A stretch of DNA of 33,596 nucleotides from an uncultured bacterium (GCA_902795965.1 CADBNI010000010.1:1-33596), one strand, 5' to 3'; positions 9,601 through 16,111 are shown, counted from the stretch's first letter. Notes: generated from the letters alone by a model not told the origin. Translations and numbers: made by a program.

Positions 9601-10452
9601 AGTGATACCGATATTGATACCGACTCGGATAGCGATACGGATACAGATACCGATACTGACATAGATATTGATACTGATACGGATACGGATATTGATACAG
9701 ACACTGATACCGATACCGATACGGATATCGACAACGATACGGATATGGATAACGACAGTGACACAGATACCGATACGGACGCGGATACTGATACCGATAT
9801 CGACACGGACAGTGATAATGATACTGATGCTGATACCGACACAGATATGGATACAGACAACGATACTGATACCGATGTTGATACGGACGTTGATACAGAC
9901 ACAGATACTGATATCGACAATGATACAGATTTGGATGCCGACAGTGATACCGATACGGATACCGATGCCGACACAGACACGGATATCGACACTGATACAG
10001 ACAACGATACCGACTTAGATACCGATCTTGATGATGATCCTGACATAACTTTCGGTGACTTCTACAAACAACGTGTCGTAACTGACTGGGTTGACTCAAT
10101 AGACAAACGTCAATATATGAGATTCAGCACATCAGGCAACCAAAACCCGATTTCATTCGAATCAAACAGCAATGTTCTCGGACTTGCGGACATCTCAAGA
10201 GGCGGTGTATCCTTAACCCACCAAAAAACATTGAAAGTCGGTGACGTAGTTCCCGTACACATTCAATACGGTGATTTGGAAGTAAACGCTGACGTCAAGA
10301 TTGTTTCAGCAAGTGACGTCAAAGCCGGAGGTCAATTCGTAAACCTCGACAAAGCAACTGCAAATAAACTCTTATACTTGAGTATGCTGACAAAAGATGA
10401 ACCTATTGCAGAGGTTATTCAAAACATCTCAGCAGTATCAATAGATGAATGA
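6628..10452 (+). CDS. Secreted LktA/FHA-like adhesin with Asp-repeat stalk and C-terminal PilZ-like domain
   Basis: A 1274-aa protein, start at 6628 with GGGG 8 nt upstream. An earlier in-frame ATG at 6565 would put 21 residues before the signal. Residues 1-33 are a signal peptide (Lys/Arg-rich n-region, then FALSLLLVM). About 34-175 resemble the two-partner-secretion/haemagglutination N-terminal domain of filamentous adhesins: FDKIDLSANDILNFI, then a GHLMFITPGGMTIGSSGVLNVG stretch matching the family 'NPNGI' region. About 200-850 are Asn/Thr/Gly-rich beta-helix-type repeats. Residues 951-1139 alternate Asp with Thr/Asn/Ser/Ile and others. Residues 1150-1274 carry RQYMR (1161-1165) and DISRGG (1188-1193), the RxxxR and DxSxxG motifs of PilZ c-di-GMP receptors, at normal spacing. 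No partner transporter is in the window. The adhesin role is from family likeness; the PilZ call is from the motifs. Confidence 0.85.
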   Translation: MTTSKFNKKRVTAFALSLLLVMQQSFTYQVVASTITSANGTVINPTGNTYNIKPDAVNGKTGYKQFDKIDLSANDILNFIYNYTTQNVDVQWNAQNGTHSIITNKQVDVPIDTFVNLVNQGVNINGIVNALESVGGNLKTDGHLMFITPGGMTIGSSGVLNVGTLSVVAPTQSSYNSLSDYLNLPKQETYYKTNFRLTENNPVTEGVYTFQYDTDTTRPLSVTTDKTFNTSTLTAGNGAALTLGGDIIKIDGKVAARGDANLLGGNIAVNNGGVVLAGVNDATVLTGQSGAATLFSSLVNDSATNSGNSFASSNGNIVITSVSGTDIANGGIVRNHSTGGNTTITNTGSNGVNVAGQLYNRQGTMTVDNSAGLLKVASTGDVKNNGTMNFTNSGTGMNIAGTVTNNIGNATFRNTSGQLLVDTTGTINSNATGTNGLTVYNNGNGGMDIQGKVNINHTTRKNTVNFTNENSNMTIGSNIKNNIESNADVNITVNDGNLYNNGVAHNLIATSNGADLNINVTNGAIGKEVQGCDGGVCTGIGRDARDLTKSINTSIDGNIKAISSGSGSLANMASLGKDMHVDQIKADGRVILLADGENTSTVYGVTKTTGSGAYNIVNKSTDTTKPNVEGTGISMIASGAIGENSKALTFRQNGSQSVFYGDDATQGHDAHKHVPSPNTTLSQGVDMLANGNINVNGMDADNGNKVDTNVCAIISREGDIKAQFSGDTYIKETTAKNNIDILTRGKNLYVEHLGEAPDTYASANGSTDYYGGKSQAPEKAKLTALDLGTYWSESEANGYEHAADSTIVVKNGTLRGKGEGRPAHEQDLTLVADNAYAGGYYFNMGKHRGKVSNEPKFNPSYYTKDSTTNELTNETDPNTPISIRAKAVRPEDDIPEGHNADERNYYYGGSSQGDDEGYDGVDNSGHNTDKNGTTEDDDNLVVPEDEENVVDTDMDTDTDTDTDIDNDTDTDIDTDTDMDNDTDTDTDTDLDSDTDIDTDSDSDTDTDTDTDIDIDTDTDTDIDTDTDTDTDTDIDNDTDMDNDSDTDTDTDADTDTDIDTDSDNDTDADTDTDMDTDNDTDTDVDTDVDTDTDTDIDNDTDLDADSDTDTDTDADTDTDIDTDTDNDTDLDTDLDDDPDITFGDFYKQRVVTDWVDSIDKRQYMRFSTSGNQNPISFESNSNVLGLADISRGGVSLTHQKTLKVGDVVPVHIQYGDLEVNADVKIVSASDVKAGGQFVNLDKATANKLLYLSMLTKDEPIAEVIQNISAVSIDE
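9478..10044 (+). repeat. Coding repeat: alternating-Asp (DX)n stalk
   Basis: A 6-nt periodic stretch inside the adhesin gene encoding about 189 residues with Asp at nearly every second position, mostly DT with DN, DI, DS, DM, DL, DV and DA. The DNA is not a clean tandem repeat: GAT/GAC and ACC/ACA/ACT/ACG alternate irregularly, so the periodicity is kept at protein level. Such stretches are expected to be extended and to bind divalent cations such as calcium (inference). Confidence 0.9.
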
Positions 10453-10460
10453 TGAACACT

Positions 10461-10487
10461 CGGCTCCCAAAAGGAGCCGTTTTTTTT
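10461..10487 (+). terminator. Intrinsic terminator after the adhesin gene
   Basis: CGGCTCC (10461-10467), loop CAAAA, GGAGCCG (10473-10479), then eight T residues. It lies 8 nt past the adhesin stop codon. Confidence 0.9.
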
Positions 10488-10514
10488 GTAATATAATTGT
10501 ATTGTGAGGTAAAT

Positions 10515-10775
10515 ATGGAACAGACAATACAGTATCAAACACAAGGCACTTGCTGTCGACTTATGCAGGTAAAAATTGACGGAGATAAAATCGTTGATGT
10601 AGATTTTTTGGGAGGATGCCCCGGAAATCTTTACGGTATAAAACAACTTGTAAAGGGTATGAAAATCGAAGATGTCATTTCAAAATTTGAAGGTATAAAA
10701 TGCGGTGACAAACCGACAAGCTGTCCCGATCAGTTATCAAAATGCCTTAGCGAAGTTTTACAAAAAAATCTTTAA
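10515..10775 (+). CDS. Small TSCPD-domain protein, TIGR03905-like
   Basis: An 86-aa protein carrying the literal TSCPD motif (TSCPDQL near residue 72) and spaced cysteines (GTCC, GGCPGN, IKCG). The TSCPD domain also occurs at the C-terminus of some ribonucleotide reductases, where it is thought to bind metal or nucleic acid. The role of the stand-alone form is unknown. I start at MEQTIQYQTQG (10515) because GAGG lies 6 nt upstream. An in-frame start 18 nt earlier lacks such a site. It follows the adhesin terminator, so it probably has its own promoter. Confidence 0.85.
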   Translation: MEQTIQYQTQGTCCRLMQVKIDGDKIVDVDFLGGCPGNLYGIKQLVKGMKIEDVISKFEGIKCGDKPTSCPDQLSKCLSEVLQKNL

Positions 10776-10794
10776 ATTTTACTCAAATAAAAAT

Positions 10795-10823
10795 TTCTCA
10801 AGAATTTTTGTTTATTATATAAT
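10795..10823 (+). promoter_or_regulatory. Probable sigma-70 promoter of the ROK kinase gene
   Basis: TTCTCA (10795-10800; 4 of 6 to the -35 consensus), exactly 17 nt, then a consensus TATAAT (10818-10823). The start codon is 24 nt downstream, with GGAG in the leader. Confidence 0.5.
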
Positions 10824-10847
10824 CTAAACAGAGATTGGAGAAATTAT

Positions 10848-11795
10848 ATGAACAGAATTGGGATTGATGTTGGCGGAACTAACGTCAAAATTGCACTTGT
10901 AGACGAAAACGGTAAGATTTTGTATTCAAATTCCGTGCCAACACGTGCGGAAATGGGTTATGAATACACCGTAAGCAACATTAAACAGGCGATTTACGAC
11001 CTTTTAAAAGAAACAAAGTTAAACAGTAAAGATATTGAAGGTATCGGATTTGGTTTTCCGGGGCAAATTGATTTTAAAAACGGAATAGTAAGGAATGCAC
11101 CCAATATTCCCGGGTGGGTAGAAATTCCTATTGCACAAATTTTTGAAAACGAATTTCATATCCCGACACGTGTTGATAATGATGTCAGATGCGCTACTTT
11201 GGGTGAACTTAATTACGGTGCGGGCAAGGGCTGCGAAAATCTTATTTGTATTACCGTCGGCACAGGTATAGGGTCAGGGCTTATTGTTAACGGAAAGTTA
11301 GTTCGCGGAGCTTCTAATGCTGCCGGCGAAATCGGTCATATAAAATTACAAATGCATGACGGCCCGATTTGCGGCTGCGGTGATACGGGTTGTTTTGAGG
11401 CTTTTGCATCAGGTCCTGCAATAGTTGCAATGGCAGAAGAATATATTAAGGGCGGAAAATCTGCGAAGTTCCGCGAAATGGCAAACAGAGATCCCATTAC
11501 ACCTTATATTGTTTGTGAAGCTGCAAAAGCGGGTGATCCCGTTGCGCAAAGAATTTTTGCAAGAATAGGTGAATACATAGGAATAGGTATGGCGGGGGTA
11601 GTTAATCTTCTCAACCCCGAAAAAATTATTGTAGGCGGCGGAGTTGCGGATGCGGGCGACCTTTTGCTTAATCCGCTCGTAGAAAACCTAAAAAAACGCG
11701 CCATGAAAATTGCGGGCGAAACGGTAAAAGTTGTTCCCGCACAATTAGGCAATACGGCAGGCGTAATCGGTGCAAGCCTTTTGATTGAAAGTTAA
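10848..11795 (+). CDS. ROK-family sugar kinase, probable glucokinase
   Basis: A 315-aa cytosolic sugar kinase of the ROK family. The N-terminus IGIDVGGTNVKIALVD is the first phosphate loop. TVGTGIGSG is the second ATP-binding loop. GEIGH carries the sugar-binding Glu and His. The ROK zinc motif is complete: CGCGDTGCFE near residue 175. A typical ROK glucokinase is 310-320 aa, which fits, and the window also encodes glucose-6-phosphate isomerase, the next glycolytic step. ROK members also use N-acetylglucosamine or mannose, and sequence reading alone cannot separate these. The leader has TTGGAG 8 nt before ATG. Probably monocistronic. Confidence 0.9.
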   Translation: MNRIGIDVGGTNVKIALVDENGKILYSNSVPTRAEMGYEYTVSNIKQAIYDLLKETKLNSKDIEGIGFGFPGQIDFKNGIVRNAPNIPGWVEIPIAQIFENEFHIPTRVDNDVRCATLGELNYGAGKGCENLICITVGTGIGSGLIVNGKLVRGASNAAGEIGHIKLQMHDGPICGCGDTGCFEAFASGPAIVAMAEEYIKGGKSAKFREMANRDPITPYIVCEAAKAGDPVAQRIFARIGEYIGIGMAGVVNLLNPEKIIVGGGVADAGDLLLNPLVENLKKRAMKIAGETVKVVPAQLGNTAGVIGASLLIES

Positions 11796-11821
11796 TTAAC
11801 CCCCTTTTGGGGGTTAATTTA
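11796..11821. terminator. Bidirectional intrinsic terminator
   Basis: TTAACCCCC (11796-11804), loop TTTT, GGGGGTTAA (11809-11817), then TTTATTT. It sits between the convergent ROK kinase gene and the 99-aa protein gene, whose stop codon lies in the plus-strand tail. Confidence 0.85.
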
Positions 11822-12118
11822 TTTACTTAATTTTTTTTGAAGTTTAGCCATTTTTTTTGCGGTTTTAGCTTCACCAATCGGTTTATTAAAAGATTCGGAA
11901 TTAATCGTAATCATTTTTTCCCAACAACCGGGGACATTTGATTTTTCTCCGCAAATACAGTTTCTCCAAGTTTCACCCGTTTTTTTGTCAACAAGAATTG
12001 TCAACATATTGCTTCCTGTTACAACTTCGTATCTGTCGGCATTGTTTGCCTTACCGATTTGAATAAACAAGCCCGCAAAAATCAATATTACAAGGGCTAT
12101 TAAGATATTTTCTTTCAT
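11819..12118 (-). CDS. Small membrane-anchored protein, unknown
   Basis: A 99-aa protein with an N-terminal hydrophobic helix (ILIALVILIFAGLFIQI, residues 5-21) that is either an uncleaved anchor or a signal. The body contains ILVDKKTGETWRNCICG and a second Cys in PGCWEK, so three cysteines lie outside the membrane segment. The C-terminus is Lys-rich. AAAGGAGA precedes the start by 5 nt. I do not recognise the family. The DKKTGETW phrase is common in small exported proteins that present a beta strand, but no function follows. Confidence 0.75.
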   Translation of the reverse strand: MKENILIALVILIFAGLFIQIGKANNADRYEVVTGSNMLTILVDKKTGETWRNCICGEKSNVPGCWEKMITINSESFNKPIGEAKTAKKMAKLQKKLSK

Positions 12119-12221
12119 AAAAATCTCCTTTCACGTAATTATTATACAACAAAATTTTATATACTTACGGGTAATGAAAATTTTTGGGTAAAAATTTAAA
12201 ATAAAACAAAGGAGAAATGTT

Positions 12222-12566
12222 ATGAATTTGATATTAAGATGGATATTGTTTGCACTTGCAATAATGCTTACTGCTTGGATTGTTCCGGGGATAAGCGTTA
12301 CAAACTTTTTAAGCGCAATGCTTGTTGTTGTGATAATCGCTCTGATAAACATTTTTGTCAAACCCCTGATAATGTTTATTACACTACCGATAAACTTTTT
12401 AACACTCGGGATTTTTACGTTTGTAATTAACGCTCTTTTGTTAATGCTTGCGGGATATCTTGCGCCCGGGTTTGCGGTAAACGGTTTTTGGAGCGCACTG
12501 TTCGGCTCTTTAATCCTCTCACTTTTAGGTATTGTGATAAACATGATAGGAAAAGAAAAGGCTTAA
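12222..12566 (+). CDS. YvlD-like four-helix membrane protein ('phage holin family IV')
   Basis: A 114-aa, almost wholly hydrophobic protein with four membrane helices at about residues 5-20, 27-45, 53-78 and 86-108. The motif NIFVKPLIMFITLPINFLTLG with a following FVINALLLMLAG is diagnostic of the YvlD/DUF360 family (Pfam name Phage_holin_4_2). Despite that name, members are ordinary chromosomal inner-membrane proteins and nothing phage-like surrounds this one. AAAGGAG lies 8 nt upstream. Function is uncertain in all species I know; some relatives are envelope-stress genes. Confidence 0.85.
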   Translation: MNLILRWILFALAIMLTAWIVPGISVTNFLSAMLVVVIIALINIFVKPLIMFITLPINFLTLGIFTFVINALLLMLAGYLAPGFAVNGFWSALFGSLILSLLGIVINMIGKEKA

Positions 12567-12578
12567 CCCCTTTTCTTT
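12552..12578. terminator. Possible weak terminator hairpin
   Basis: AAAGAAAAGG (12552-12561) pairs with CCTTTTCTTT (12569-12578) across a 7-nt loop, overlapping the stop codon of the YvlD-like gene. There is no clean T-tail after the stem, so termination is doubtful. It lies between convergent genes. Confidence 0.3.
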
Positions 12579-12640
12579 CAATACAGAGTTAGTTTTACAA
12601 ATTAAAAAACAAATTCTTGTTAAAATTAATTCAGCAAATA

Positions 12641-13513
12641 TTACTCACCCAAATTTAATTTTGAAAACTGAACAATTTTGTTTTTACCGCGTTTTTTAGC
12701 GTTATACAAAGCGTGTTCGGCATAACGAATAATCGTATTTGCATCTTCATCTGTATCTTCAATACAGGGATAAGTAGAGATTCCGCCCGAAATCGTAATC
12801 GGGTGTCTTTCTTCTTCGCCTGCGGGAATAAATTCCATCTTTTCAATATCACGTCTGAATCTCTCCGCAAACAAAAATGCGTTTTCTTCCGAAGTATTCG
12901 GCAATATCAAAAGAAATTCTTCATCACCGTAACGGGTTAAAATATCTTCTTTTCTAATCAACTGTTTTAATTTTTCGGCAATGGATTTCAAAAGGACATC
13001 ACCCCATTCATAACCGTAAATATCGTTAACAACCTTGAAAAAGTCCAAATCGAACAACAGACAAGAAAGTTTGTTGCCATAGCGTCTTGCACGGGAAATT
13101 TCCTGTTCCAAGCGCTCCTGCATATATTTTCTGTTATGTAATCCTGTTAACTCATCTGTCGTAGAAACAAGTTTTAACTTATCTCTCAATTCTTTATACT
13201 TCAACAAAGCATTAGCTCTGATTACCAATTCCATATTATCGACAGGAGTTTTTATAAAATCAAAAAGTACTGCTCTGACTGTCGCTCCTTTAAAAACATC
13301 ACCGATAAAAAGTGTCGGAGCTTTAAATTTTGTAGTCATCAAAACATCTTTAATATTCGGAACACTCTCAACAACCACCAATCCGGGGTTCAAAACCTCA
13401 TAATCTTTAAGATTTTCGGCATTCTCTATCCTCACGTTGGCATCTTCAATTCCTGCCAATACATCAGCCAATTTTGATTCGTTCTTGTCCGTATAAACTA
13501 TTATGTTTTTCAT
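12641..13513 (-). CDS. Pseudo-receiver/GGDEF protein (variant diguanylate cyclase)
   Basis: A 290-aa protein. Residues 1-115 resemble a response-regulator receiver but lack the phosphorylatable Asp: the beta-3 end reads VVVES, with Glu at or next to that place, while the beta-5 Lys is kept (FIKTP). Residues 120-285 are a GGDEF domain: DELTGLHNRKYM at its start, FDLDFFKVVNDIYGYEWGD in the metal and base-binding region. The signature reads RYGDEEF, so the second Gly of GG[DE]EF is Asp. The RxxD inhibitory site is present five residues before it (RKED). It would make c-di-GMP from two GTP if active. The variant signature leaves activity open. AAAAGGAG lies 5 nt before the start. The PilZ-like adhesin lies about 2 kb away, but nothing shows a direct link. 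Confidence 0.9.
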   Translation of the reverse strand: MKNIIVYTDKNESKLADVLAGIEDANVRIENAENLKDYEVLNPGLVVVESVPNIKDVLMTTKFKAPTLFIGDVFKGATVRAVLFDFIKTPVDNMELVIRANALLKYKELRDKLKLVSTTDELTGLHNRKYMQERLEQEISRARRYGNKLSCLLFDLDFFKVVNDIYGYEWGDVLLKSIAEKLKQLIRKEDILTRYGDEEFLLILPNTSEENAFLFAERFRRDIEKMEFIPAGEEERHPITISGGISTYPCIEDTDEDANTIIRYAEHALYNAKKRGKNKIVQFSKLNLGE

Positions 13514-13588
13514 AAAGCTCCTTTTAAATCCATTAAGATATTACCATATTGCAACGCTTAAATCAAGAGGTAAATAAAAGTTAATAAA

Positions 13589-13618
13589 TTGCGGGTAAAA
13601 TCTTTTGCATGCTAAAAT
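13589..13618 (+). promoter_or_regulatory. Probable promoter of rimI, leaderless
   Basis: TTGCGG (13589-13594), 18 nt, then TAAAAT (13613-13618). The expected transcription start, 7 nt downstream, falls on the A of the rimI start codon (13625), and no Shine-Dalgarno is present. Confidence 0.4.
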
Positions 13619-13624
13619 TAATAT

Positions 13625-14185
13625 ATGGAAGAAATTTTGACCGTCAAATTGAAACCTATGGAAAAAATTGATGTCGATAAAGTTATCGAAATCGAGGCGA
13701 AAGCCTACGGAAATCATCATTGGTCAAAAGATTCATTTTTAAGCGAATTATCAAACGAACTTGCGAGATATTTCAGCGTATTTAATAAAAACGGTGAACT
13801 TATAGCATATTGCGGATGCTGGCAAATTCTTGAAGAAGCACATGTAACAAACATAGCGGTTTCACCCGAATATAAACGAAAACATATCGGCGAACTTTTG
13901 TTAAAAACGATAATTGACGAATGTTACAAAAATATGGTTAAATTTATTACGCTTGAAGTGAGAACAAGCAACACACCCGCGATATCGCTTTACGAAAAAT
14001 ACGGATTTAAATCACTCGGCACAAGAAAAGGTTACTATCAGGATAATAATGAAGATGCCTTAATAATGTGGACAGAAAACATTTTTTACGATAAATTTAA
14101 ATCAATATATGAGAACAATATAAATCTTTTGGACGGGAAAATAAGGTATGACAACGGAAGTCAAACTTGTAAAAAAACAAATTGA
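13625..14185 (+). CDS. rimI: Ribosomal-protein-alanine N-acetyltransferase, RimI family
   Basis: A GNAT acetyltransferase that, in RimI, moves acetyl from acetyl-CoA to the N-terminal Ala of ribosomal protein S18. Family features: HWSKDSFLSEL near residue 36, the acetyl-CoA motif A region NIAVSPEYKRKHIGELLL (about 77-94), and LEVRTSNTPAISLYEKYGF followed by GTRKGYYQ and DALIMW. At 186 aa it is about 30 residues longer than typical RimI. The extra, polar C-terminus (after about residue 155) partly overlaps the start of bioY by 38 nt in another frame. No ribosome-binding site precedes the ATG. Confidence 0.88.
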   Translation: MEEILTVKLKPMEKIDVDKVIEIEAKAYGNHHWSKDSFLSELSNELARYFSVFNKNGELIAYCGCWQILEEAHVTNIAVSPEYKRKHIGELLLKTIIDECYKNMVKFITLEVRTSNTPAISLYEKYGFKSLGTRKGYYQDNNEDALIMWTENIFYDKFKSIYENNINLLDGKIRYDNGSQTCKKTN

Positions 14186-14789
14186 GGGGATAAGACTGTC
14201 AATCGGCAGTTTGGTTTTAATGTTATGTTGTACGTTTTTAATCATACTTGCAACATTTGTGCAAGTTGATATAACTCATTTTGTTTTGCCGAAAAATTCG
14301 GGTGAAATTTTGGGATTATCGGATTACATTTATACGTACAAACTGATTCCTCAAATACCTGTTATAATGTTTGTCGGAGCATTTTTGGGCAGAAAATACG
14401 GGATTGCTTCGATTCTTTTGTATATACTTTTGGGATTGTTTGTAATCCCGGTTTTCGCATTGGGCGGAGGTCCAAAATACGTGTTGGAATACGGTTTTGG
14501 CTATATATTAGCTTATATTCCCGCGGTATTTTTTGCAGGTTCGATATTAAAAAGCGGATTTTCAAACCGAAACATTTTGCACGCGGTAATCGTGGGTGTT
14601 CTGACAATACACTTAATCGGCACTTTGTATATGCTGTTTTTGGCAGGCTTGAAACATGAAGGCTGGGCATTTATGCAGGGTTGGATTTATGCACAAAGCG
14701 GAATAAAAATTGTTTACGACCTGATATTCAGCTTTGCGGCAATGTTTTTTGCACGATATGCTAAAATCATTTTGTGGTTTTTTATGTAA
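14148..14789 (+). CDS. bioY: BioY-type biotin transporter (ECF S component)
   Basis: A 213-aa polytopic membrane protein with about six helices. The central block (IPVIMFVGAFLGRKYG, then LLYILLGLFVIPVFALGGG, then FGYILAYIPAVFFAG) follows the BioY pattern of an aromatic/Pro-rich first loop, a Gly-rich segment after 'PVF' and a conserved GY(I/L)L. BioY binds biotin and works alone or with the ECF energising module, which is not in the window. Translation starts inside the end of rimI (38-nt overlap, different frame) with AAGGT just before ATG, so the two are probably co-transcribed and coupled. No biotin gene or BirA-type operator is visible nearby. Confidence 0.8.
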   Translation: MTTEVKLVKKQIEGIRLSIGSLVLMLCCTFLIILATFVQVDITHFVLPKNSGEILGLSDYIYTYKLIPQIPVIMFVGAFLGRKYGIASILLYILLGLFVIPVFALGGGPKYVLEYGFGYILAYIPAVFFAGSILKSGFSNRNILHAVIVGVLTIHLIGTLYMLFLAGLKHEGWAFMQGWIYAQSGIKIVYDLIFSFAAMFFARYAKIILWFFM

Positions 14790-14836
14790 ACCCGCAAATT
14801 GATGCGATTTTAAAACTAATCAACGGCTTGGAGTGA

Positions 14837-15181
14837 TTATATAATATTTATAAATTCTTTTACTTTACGAAGATTATTTTTAGAGAGTACATTCAGTTTA
14901 TTATTTATTTCATAAATCAGCGCAGTTCTGCTTATATCAATTTTATATTTAGTATCGTCAAAAAAATAACTTATCGGAATATTAAATGCTGATGCTATAA
15001 GTTCCATGGTCTGGGCTGACGGTCTGTGTTTTCCGCTTTCGGCTCTTGCGACTGTTCTTAAATCAAGCCCTGATTTTTCTGCAAAATTTTCTTGAGTTAA
15101 CTTGTTGGCGCGTCTCAAGAATAGAATTTTATCAGCAATATGCCTTGTCGTTTGCTCACATTTTTCCTTAATACTTTTCAT
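14837..15181 (-). CDS. XRE/Cro-family transcriptional regulator
   Basis: A 114-aa DNA-binding protein. Residues 15-72 form a helix-turn-helix of the XRE type (ADKILFLRRANKLTQENFAEKSGLDLRTVARAESGKHRPSAQT in sense, with the usual LTQ..A...G....TV...E.G...PS pattern). The C-terminal 40 residues are probably helical and may mediate dimerisation. GGGAG lies about 10 nt upstream. It is divergent from the gene at 15390, the classic arrangement for a repressor of itself and its neighbour, and an inverted repeat lies between them at 15215-15252. Confidence 0.9.
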   Translation of the reverse strand: MKSIKEKCEQTTRHIADKILFLRRANKLTQENFAEKSGLDLRTVARAESGKHRPSAQTMELIASAFNIPISYFFDDTKYKIDISRTALIYEINNKLNVLSKNNLRKVKEFINII

Positions 15182-15214
15182 ATATCCAAATTACTCCCAT
15201 AGATTTTATTTATC

Positions 15215-15252
15215 TATGACAGTTATTTATATATATTCAAAATTATGTCATA
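15215..15252. promoter_or_regulatory. Candidate operator in the divergent region
   Basis: TATGACA (15215-15221) and TGTCATA (15246-15252) are perfect 7-bp inverted arms 24 nt apart in a 208-bp A/T-rich divergent region. They could be half-sites for the adjacent XRE protein. That is inference from position only. Confidence 0.3.
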
Positions 15253-15389
15253 TTATATATTAAAAAATTATTTATAAAATGCTTATAAATATTGTATTTT
15301 AGTAATATGTAAACAAATGTAACAAACAAGCAATTTTTTATGTTAATTTGTTTTTATATAAATGTACATAAACACGAAAGGAGATTCTT

Positions 15390-15896
15390 ATGGCAGATGA
15401 ATTTTTAATACTTGGCGGAGTTCGTTTAAACAAGGCTGATGTCAAAAGCTATCGAGAAACTGTTGTAAAGAACAGTTATGGTAAAAGTGAGAAAAGATTT
15501 GTAGTTGTTTTTAAGAATAGCACGCAAGTAGCTTTTAGAGCAGGAAATGGTGGCAGTATTTCATCAACATTAAATAAAACAACTGAAAATATATCAACAA
15601 ATATATATGGAGTAATGGGGTTAGAAATAAAAGGTTCTCAAAAATATCGTGATGAGATTAATGTTTCTAACAGTGAAGTTATAGGAATTGACGTAACAGA
15701 CGGTGGTGGTTATGATGAAGTAACTATAACTAATTCAAAAAGTCGTAGAGTAAGTCAATTTGGTGTCGAACATGAGTCTGCACTTGATACTGGCAAAGGA
15801 GCACTGCCACCTATTTTAGGAGATATAAAGAGTGACAAGGGTGATCACATTATAATTGATGAACGCAGTAAAAATTCCGGAATACATAGAAAGTAG
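15390..15896 (+). CDS. Unknown 168-aa protein divergent from XRE regulator
   Basis: No family recognised. The start has AAAGGAG 6 nt upstream. The sequence is polar with no signal peptide or membrane segment. Short alternating beta-type stretches (RFVVVFKNSTQVAFRAG; EVIGIDVTDGGGYDEVTITNS) suggest an all-beta or mixed fold. Codon choice leans to AGT, ATA, AAT and GTA more than in the neighbouring housekeeping genes, hinting at an accessory or transferred gene. With the divergent XRE gene it could form a small accessory cassette, but nothing identifies it as toxin, effector or phage. The stop codon lies inside a 12-bp hairpin. Confidence 0.75.
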   Translation: MADEFLILGGVRLNKADVKSYRETVVKNSYGKSEKRFVVVFKNSTQVAFRAGNGGSISSTLNKTTENISTNIYGVMGLEIKGSQKYRDEINVSNSEVIGIDVTDGGGYDEVTITNSKSRRVSQFGVEHESALDTGKGALPPILGDIKSDKGDHIIIDERSKNSGIHRK

Positions 15897-15920
15897 GTTG
15901 GGCAAATATGCCCAACCTAC
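15893..15920. terminator. 12-bp palindromic hairpin over the stop codon
   Basis: GTAGGTTGGGCA (15893-15904), loop AATA, TGCCCAACCTAC (15909-15920): a perfect stem that contains the TAG stop of the preceding gene. There is no T-run after it, so it may be an RNA-stabilising or repeat-type (REP-like) element instead of a terminator. Confidence 0.5.
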
Positions 15921-15954
15921 CGGCTAATTTTGGCGGTGGTAAGGACTCTGCCGA

Positions 15955-16111
15955 ACAAAACGATTAAGTATCGTTTTGTGAGAGGTTGTCTTGCTCGTTC
16001 GCGTTAAACGTGTTCGCTTGATTGCTTCATAATTTTCAATTATTGCGCAATCAAGGCTTTACACTCCGCTCACTCGCGCTGAACCCCTAACAAGCCTGAC
16101 GGCTTGTTGGG
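15955..16111. repeat. Series of inverted repeats in the intergenic region before tRNA-Glu
   Basis: Three further stems lie in this otherwise gene-free stretch: ACAAAACGAT/ATCGTTTTGT at 15955-15979 (10 bp, 5-nt loop); CTTGATTGC/GCAATCAAG at 16017-16055 (9 bp, 21-nt loop); AACAAGCC/GGCTTGTT at 16089-16108 (8 bp, loop TGAC, extendable outwards by a wobble and two pairs). No reading frame or T-tailed terminator is evident between them. Confidence 0.5.

Noticed and set aside
9478..10044. CRISPR-like or simple tandem DNA repeat
   Set aside because: The 6-nt period has no spacers and lies in frame inside a coding gene; the repeat is a protein-level pattern.
9275..10099. Long minus-strand frames rich in Ser/Val or Tyr/Arg repeats inside the adhesin gene
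   Set aside because: They are the antisense of the Asp-X codon repeat; they have no ribosome-binding site and their composition is dictated by the other strand.
12222..12566. Prophage, because of a 'phage holin family' protein
   Set aside because: YvlD-type proteins are chromosomal membrane proteins and no capsid, tail, integrase or lysin gene is near.
15390..15896. Toxin-antitoxin pair with the divergent XRE gene
   Set aside because: Toxin-antitoxin genes are normally in one operon; these are divergent and the 168-aa protein shows no toxin family motif.
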